A stretch of DNA of 10,437 nt. Origin: Desulfobulbaceae bacterium. GTDB taxonomy: Bacteria > Desulfobacterota > Desulfobulbia > Desulfobulbales > Desulfocapsaceae. This document shows positions 6,856-10,437 of the stretch, in pieces (within the stretch, counting starts at the first letter, position 1; each line of letters begins with the position of its first letter). The DNA lies in assembly GCA_030599175.1 (NCBI GenBank), contig JAUVON010000071.1, positions 1 to 10,437 on the forward strand, given 5' to 3'. The translations under genes and the position numbers were made by a program. The notes below the pieces were generated by a model. The model made no database searches, was not told the DNA's origin, and saw only the letters and a program-made list of their open reading frames with translations.

Positions 6856-8715
6856 ATGAGTAATTTCTTCCCAACCTGCCTACTTATTCAAGACAATGCC
6901 ACTGAGTCGGAACTCGTGATGACGGAGGTCAACCTGCATCCCGGGCAGAGTTACTCTCCTGATCAGGAAAAAAATGTTCTTTTAGCCGGGGGATTTGCAA
7001 CTCTTTTTCCCGAAACCGGTTTTCCTCTGTCGCCAACACTTCAACTCAACAGTGACAGAGGTGCATTCTCCAAAGATATGTTAGCTCGGATTGCTGAAGC
7101 TGAGCTTGAACGAATTAATAGAGTCAGCTATCGAAGCTATCATATTGAAGCCGATAATCGAGTCTGTGTAATTGGAGATAGTCAGGAAAAACTCAATAGC
7201 TTTATTGATATTTATGGCGGTATCCTTGAAATCGAACCTCTCCTGCTCAAAGGTCATGATCCGGAGATTCCAACAGTAACCGAACTCAATCTGAACGTTC
7301 TCGGCAGCGGTCTGCGGCTTGAATATCTGGTTCGTTTACCAATTAGAACTGACCTCTGTACCTACTGCGGTGCCTGTGGCCCTGCATGTCCTGAAAAATG
7401 TATTTCCCCCGGCCTTTTCCTTGATTTTGGAGTTTGCACGTTTTGTCAAGAGTGTGAGACGGTTTGCGAGGTCGGGGCAATAGATGTAAATGGGGTAGAG
7501 AGCCGGGTAATGGAGCTTCCTGCCCTTATAATTCTTGATGGTGTTGAAGATGGATTGGTGGAAGATAGCGATTTCGTTTATTATGAAAAGGATCTTAAGA
7601 ACTATTTTACCGCACTTTCTGCCTGTCGAATTGATGAAGTTGTTACCTGTGACAGGTCTATCTGTCAATATAGCGGAAGACTTGGAACCGGTTGTAATCT
7701 CTGTTTGAGTAGTTGTCTTTTTGGAGCTGTCAGTCAGGGCGAAGAAGGTGTAACTGTCGATGGTTTAAAATGTGAAGAATGCGGAGCCTGTGTTTCCGTC
7801 TGTCCGACCGGCGCCATGCAGAACAGAAGATTTGATGACGAATCTTTTGTCGAATTTTTTAGAGATATTGATCTTTCAGCTGATTCATTCGTGGTGATTG
7901 GCGATGAACCGTCCCTTCATGCGCTGTGGTGGCAGACAAGGGGAAAACGGTTTGAAAAGGTATTTTTTCTTGAATACACTCAGGTGCACTGTCTTTCACT
8001 TTTCCACTTTTTGTTTCTTTTAAGCCGGGGTGCGGTCAAGGTTATTCTTCTCAGTGAGGCAGGCGGGGGAGGAGAGCTGTCCAGGCAGGTCTCTCTTGCC
8101 AATTCTTTAGTTACCTCTCTCTATAACACCACTGAGCGGATTGTAATTTACAAAACTGAAGAAGTAGAACAACATTTATCCCGAGATCAGCAAACTGAGG
8201 CTCTGGTGAGTAATGATGAACAGGGACTGTTTGTCAACCGGCGCAGGGAGCTTTCAGCATCCTTACAATCTCTTGTGGCAAACAGCGGCAAAGTTGCTGA
8301 TGTTCGGCCGGGAGACTATATCTCTTTTGCTACACTCACCTGTAACCGCGACAGGTGTACCCATTGCATGGCCTGCCTTAATGACTGTCGTATTCAGGCT
8401 CTTTTTGCAGATGAGGAACAGTTGACGCTCAACCATACCGGTTCGATGTGCGTGGCCTGCGGGATTTGTGTTCAGGTCTGTCCTGAAGATGCTCTGGAGC
8501 TTTCTCCACGGTTTAAACTCGATTCCCAGTTTTTCAAACCAGCTGAAATGGCTATAGCTGAACCTATGGCCTGTAAATCCTGCGGCAAGGTGTTCGGCAC
8601 CCGAAAGAGTTTCGAGCGGGTGATGGCGATACTTTCGCAGAAAGAGACGGTTGATACCAGCCATTTTGAATATTGCGACACCTGCAGGGTCGTCAAACTT
8701 TTTGAGTCGGAATAA
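6856..8715 (+). CDS. Large cytoplasmic multi-[4Fe-4S] protein of the formate dehydrogenase operon
   Basis: 619 residues with no signal peptide or membrane helix. An N-terminal region without clusters (1-160) has a short Rossmann-like CVIGDSQEKLNSF. Six cysteine groups follow: C168/171/174/178 (CTYCGACGPAC), C194/197/200/204, an irregular group C265, C270, C280, C283, C287, C306/309/312/316 (CEECGACVSVC), C501/504/507/511 with C496 just before, and C532/535/538/542. The cross-pairing of ferredoxin cysteines makes the exact cluster count uncertain. Between them, 345-440 holds a cluster-free segment, and the C-terminus has two CxxC knuckles (C573/576 and C607/610) resembling a zinc ribbon or rubredoxin site. 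AAAGG at 6841-6845 precedes the ATG. It heads the operon, and TorD begins two bases after its stop. Similar Fe-S proteins accompany fdh operons in other anaerobes as I recall, with no assigned role. Electron delivery in the cytoplasm or help in enzyme maturation are both possible. Confidence 0.9.
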   Translation: MSNFFPTCLLIQDNATESELVMTEVNLHPGQSYSPDQEKNVLLAGGFATLFPETGFPLSPTLQLNSDRGAFSKDMLARIAEAELERINRVSYRSYHIEADNRVCVIGDSQEKLNSFIDIYGGILEIEPLLLKGHDPEIPTVTELNLNVLGSGLRLEYLVRLPIRTDLCTYCGACGPACPEKCISPGLFLDFGVCTFCQECETVCEVGAIDVNGVESRVMELPALIILDGVEDGLVEDSDFVYYEKDLKNYFTALSACRIDEVVTCDRSICQYSGRLGTGCNLCLSSCLFGAVSQGEEGVTVDGLKCEECGACVSVCPTGAMQNRRFDDESFVEFFRDIDLSADSFVVIGDEPSLHALWWQTRGKRFEKVFFLEYTQVHCLSLFHFLFLLSRGAVKVILLSEAGGGGELSRQVSLANSLVTSLYNTTERIVIYKTEEVEQHLSRDQQTEALVSNDEQGLFVNRRRELSASLQSLVANSGKVADVRPGDYISFATLTCNRDRCTHCMACLNDCRIQALFADEEQLTLNHTGSMCVACGICVQVCPEDALELSPRFKLDSQFFKPAEMAIAEPMACKSCGKVFGTRKSFERVMAILSQKETVDTSHFEYCDTCRVVKLFESE

Positions 8716-8717
8716 CA

Positions 8718-9332
8718 ATGGATGAATTAAATGAACGGGACTTGTTGCGTGTACGCCTGCGATTCCTCGATCTCAGCAAATCTTTTTTCCTCGGAGAGCC
8801 GGATGCAGAAAAGATAAGCCGGTGGCGGGGCACATTTTCGGCCCTGGTTCAGGAACAGGTTAGTCCCGGTTTTGACCGTGTGGTTAAGGAACTGTCTGAT
8901 GCCTTAAGCGTGAAAAGTCTCAAAGAATTACAGGATGAATATTACAATCTGTTTGTAGATCCTTTTGACGGCGCTCCAGTTAATACCAATGCTTCCTTTT
9001 ATTTCGACGGTAGGAGTTTTGGTCAGAGCCTGGTGGAGATTCGAGGCCTGCTTAATGACGCAGGATTGCAGAAAGATGAATCGGTTACCGATCCAGAAGA
9101 CTCACTGGTTGTGATGCTGGATAGTTTTGCTTCACTTGTCGAAGAGGAAAAGATAAACGGTGGGGAGACTGTAAAAGAATTACAGGGCAGATTGTTGACG
9201 GAGTTTCTTGACCCGTTTTCTGAAAAATTTTGTCAGGCACTTGAAGGAAATCAAAATGCAGATTTTTTCAGGTTATGTGGCAGGTTTTTGAATGAATATC
9301 TGGATCTGGAAAGAGGCCTGGTTATTGAGTAG
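8718..9332 (+). CDS. TorD/DmsD-family molybdoenzyme chaperone
   Basis: Mostly helical 204-residue cytoplasmic protein, a normal length for TorD-family chaperones, which bind the apo-form and Tat signal of a molybdoenzyme and hold back export until the bis-MGD cofactor is in. Family-like segments are LKELQDEYYNLFVDPF (68-83), which matches the family's EYxxLF region, then VNTNASFYFDGRSFG (88-102), PEDSLVVMLDSFASLVEE (126-143) in the place of the usual PDHxxxELxFM segment, and LLTEFLDPFSEKF (159-171). The PDH motif itself is replaced by PED. It starts two bases after the Fe-S gene stop and lacks a strong ribosome-binding site, which suggests coupling. Its likely client is the FdhA encoded at 9708. 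A specific name such as TorD, DmsD or FdhT is not justified. Confidence 0.87.
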   Translation: MDELNERDLLRVRLRFLDLSKSFFLGEPDAEKISRWRGTFSALVQEQVSPGFDRVVKELSDALSVKSLKELQDEYYNLFVDPFDGAPVNTNASFYFDGRSFGQSLVEIRGLLNDAGLQKDESVTDPEDSLVVMLDSFASLVEEEKINGGETVKELQGRLLTEFLDPFSEKFCQALEGNQNADFFRLCGRFLNEYLDLERGLVIE

Positions 9333-9340
9333 GGTCTGAA

Positions 9341-9365
9341 AGTGAGAAAGCGGCTGGATCTCACT
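9341..9365 (+). repeat. Inverted repeat after the chaperone gene
   Basis: AGTGAGA (9341-9347) and TCTCACT (9359-9365) are perfectly complementary 7-base arms around an 11-base loop, starting 8 bases after the chaperone stop. No T-run follows. It could form an RNA hairpin within the operon transcript, perhaps an attenuating, processing or stabilising element. Confidence 0.4.
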
Positions 9366-9388
9366 GCAATCAGCGACTCAGGTTTCTT

Positions 9389-9416
9389 GTTCAGTATAAT
9401 TGCTGAACCGGGTTCA
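9389..9416 (+). repeat. Two overlapping, mutually exclusive inverted repeats
   Basis: GTTCAG (9389-9394) pairs with CTGAAC (9403-9408) around an 8-base loop. The right arm overlaps a second dyad, TGAACC-G-GGTTCA (9404-9416). The second lacks a hairpin loop, so it is better read as a DNA-level dyad such as a protein site. The first loop contains TATAAT (9395-9400) but there is no convincing -35 at the right distance. The elements end 13 bases before the ribosome-binding site of the small Tat protein. Confidence 0.35.
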
Positions 9417-9441
9417 AAAAGAAGAAAAAGGAGGGGTAATG

Positions 9442-9633
9442 ATGAAAAAAGAACAGGACAATCGGCGTTCATTCCTCAAGCATATGCTGGCCGGTACGGC
9501 AGCTGTTGTCGGGACTGCCGCCATTGTTAAGCCGGCAAAAGCAAAATCAGCTCCTGTGGGGCAGCGGGCGGACGAGGTGTTGTATCATGAGAGCGATAGT
9601 TTTGCTAAATACTACAAATCTTTACGATCCTAG
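9442..9633 (+). CDS. Small Tat-signal protein of formate dehydrogenase operons (TIGR02811-like)
   Basis: 63 residues from the ATG at 9442. It begins MKKEQDNRRSFLKHML with a twin-arginine motif (RRSFLK), then a hydrophobic alanine/valine-rich stretch, a KPAKAKSAP boundary like a signal-peptidase site, and a short acidic/aromatic tail ending DSFAKYYKSLRS. This matches my memory of the family called formate dehydrogenase region Tat target, short proteins found just before fdhA. The role is unknown; the mature part is only about 30 residues, so it may be a small periplasmic or membrane-anchored subunit or assembly factor. The AGGAGGGG ribosome-binding site at 9429-9436 spaces better for ATG 9442 than for the adjacent ATG 9439; the upstream in-frame TTG at 9400 is unlikely because its codons would contain the ribosome-binding site. 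Confidence 0.85.
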   Translation: MKKEQDNRRSFLKHMLAGTAAVVGTAAIVKPAKAKSAPVGQRADEVLYHESDSFAKYYKSLRS

Positions 9634-9668
9634 CGGGGTAGAGGTTTTTTTGGCTGAACAGTAATCCG

Positions 9669-9685
9669 GACCATCAGAAATGGTC
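9669..9685 (+). repeat. Hairpin just before the fdhA ribosome-binding site
   Basis: GACCAT (9669-9674) and ATGGTC (9680-9685) form a perfect 6-bp stem with a five-base loop CAGAA. It lies 7 bases before the AAGGAGAT ribosome-binding site at 9693-9700, so it leaves that site open. It could mark an RNA-processing boundary that raises fdhA expression over the genes before it. The rest of the 74-base gap holds a run of seven T (9646-9652) with no good stem in front. Confidence 0.35.
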
Positions 9686-9707
9686 TACTCAAAAGGAGAT
9701 AATTACA

Positions 9708-10437
9708 ATGGCCAGAAGCAAAATCAGAAAATCCTCTGGGACCAGCGTTGTGAGCGGGGGTCGCAGGGTGAATATCAATCCTAAGCTTGCCAGGCGATCT
9801 TTCCTTAAATTGTCTGCAGCGACTGCCGCTCTAACCGGTGCGGCAATGACCACTAAACTTACAGGTAAAGCTGTAGCTGCAGAAAAGAAAGACGCCTACA
9901 TCGGTTCAAAAAAAGTCAGGACGATCTGCACCTATTGCTCAGTGGGTTGTGGTATTGAGGCGGAGGTGCATAACGGCGTATGGGTTCGCCAGGAAATAGC
10001 CCATGATCATCCTGTTTCACTGGGAGGCCACTGTTGTAAAGGTGCCGGCGCCATTGATATGGTGGTCAGTGAAAAACGGCTGAAGACTCCGATGAAGCGG
10101 GTAAATGGTAAATGGACGAGCATCTCCTGGGACACGGCAATTGATGAGATCAGCGCAAAACTGCTTGATCTGCGTGAAAAGGATGGGCCTGATTCCCTGC
10201 ATTTCAACGGCAGTGCCAAAGTCTCAAACGAGATGGCCTACCTGCACAGAAAATTTGCGGCATTCTGGGGGACAAACAACGTCGATCACCAGGCTCGTAT
10301 CTGTCACTCTACAACAGTCGCAGGTGTTGCCAACACCTGGGGCTATGGAGCAATGACCAACAGCCTGAACGATATCAGGCATGCGAAGAGTTTGTTCTTT
10401 ATCGGATCAAACGCCGCTGAGGCACATCCCGTTGGCA
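9708..10437 (+). CDS. fdhA: Formate dehydrogenase catalytic (alpha) subunit, Tat-exported, Cys type; truncated at window edge
   Basis: First 243 residues of a bis-MGD molybdenum/tungsten formate dehydrogenase of the FdnG/FdhA type (E. coli FdnG has 1015 residues); the rest lies beyond the window. It oxidises formate to CO2, normally in the periplasm and with an Fe-S beta subunit expected downstream. Features: a Tat signal with RRSFLKL at 29-35 after an unusually long 28-residue basic lead; a proximal [4Fe-4S] motif C74-x2-C77-x3-C81-x27-C109 followed by the electron-transfer Lys111; and the active-site segment [14 protein letters not shown], where Cys199 (TGT at 10302-10304) occupies the position of Sec196 in FdnG, followed by His200. 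WGYGAMTNS and [10 protein letters not shown] then match FdnG closely. AAGGAGAT lies seven bases before the ATG, the best ribosome-binding site of the operon. The start and family are secure; the respiratory partner and metal are not visible. Confidence 0.96.
   Translation, partial: MARSKIRKSSGTSVVSGGRRVNINPKLARRSFLKLSAATAALTGAAMTTKLTGKAVAAEKKDAYIGSKKVRTICTYCSVGCGIEAEVHNGVWVRQEIAHDHPVSLGGHCCKGAGAIDMVVSEKRLKTPMKRVNGKWTSISWDTAIDEISAKLLDLREKDGPDSLHFNGSAKVSNEMAYLHRKFAAFWGTNNVDHQARICHSTTVAGVANTWGYGAMTNSLNDIRHAKSLFFIGSNAAEAHPVG

Noticed and set aside
9400..9441. TTG or first ATG as start of the small Tat protein
   Set aside because: Codons from the TTG run through the AGGAGGGG ribosome-binding site, which spaces best for ATG 9442.

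Overview
The window is about 10.4 kb of bacterial chromosome. The gene set (Tat-exported formate dehydrogenase with its maturation genes, a Cache/GAF histidine kinase, an orphan LivJ-type binding protein) and the protein sequences look most like an anaerobic Desulfobacterota (former Deltaproteobacteria) lineage, perhaps close to the Desulfobulbales. That assignment is inference from protein style, not from a marker gene. I see no insertion sequence, CRISPR array, tRNA or rRNA.

Layout. (1) 1-64, minus: the first 21 codons of a protein that looks like ribosomal protein bS21 (rpsU), running off the left edge. A near-consensus sigma70 promoter for it lies at 166-195. (2) 348-1292, plus: D-alanine--D-alanine ligase (ddl). 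(3) 1335-2120, minus: fdhD, the sulfurtransferase that activates formate dehydrogenases; it converges with ddl. (4) 2370-6608, plus: a compact three-gene sensory module. It holds an exported LivJ-like solute-binding protein, a membrane histidine kinase (periplasmic Cache-like region, GAF, HisKA_3, HATPase) and a NarL/LuxR-type response regulator. The genes overlap or abut, and there is no transporter permease. (5) 6609-6855: a 247-base gap with a hairpin at the regulator's 3' end and a 15-base dyad followed by a T-run. (6) 6856 to the right edge, plus: a formate dehydrogenase operon. It encodes a cytoplasmic multi-cluster iron-sulfur protein, a TorD-family chaperone, a 63-residue Tat-signal protein and the catalytic subunit FdhA, cut off after 243 residues.

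How the parts fit. FdhA is a periplasmic-type molybdenum/tungsten bis-MGD enzyme with a Tat signal, a [4Fe-4S] motif and cysteine (not selenocysteine) at the metal-ligand position. FdhD supplies sulfur to its cofactor and the TorD protein probably holds the apo-enzyme until export. The small Tat protein and the multi-cluster Fe-S protein are typical companions of unclear function. The sensory module lies exactly between fdhD and the fdh operon and reads towards the latter, so regulation of formate oxidation by an extracellular small molecule is a reasonable hypothesis. The sequence does not prove it.

The least explained parts are the multi-cluster Fe-S protein, the permease-less binding protein/kinase/regulator trio, and the series of small inverted repeats in the non-coding gaps of the fdh operon.
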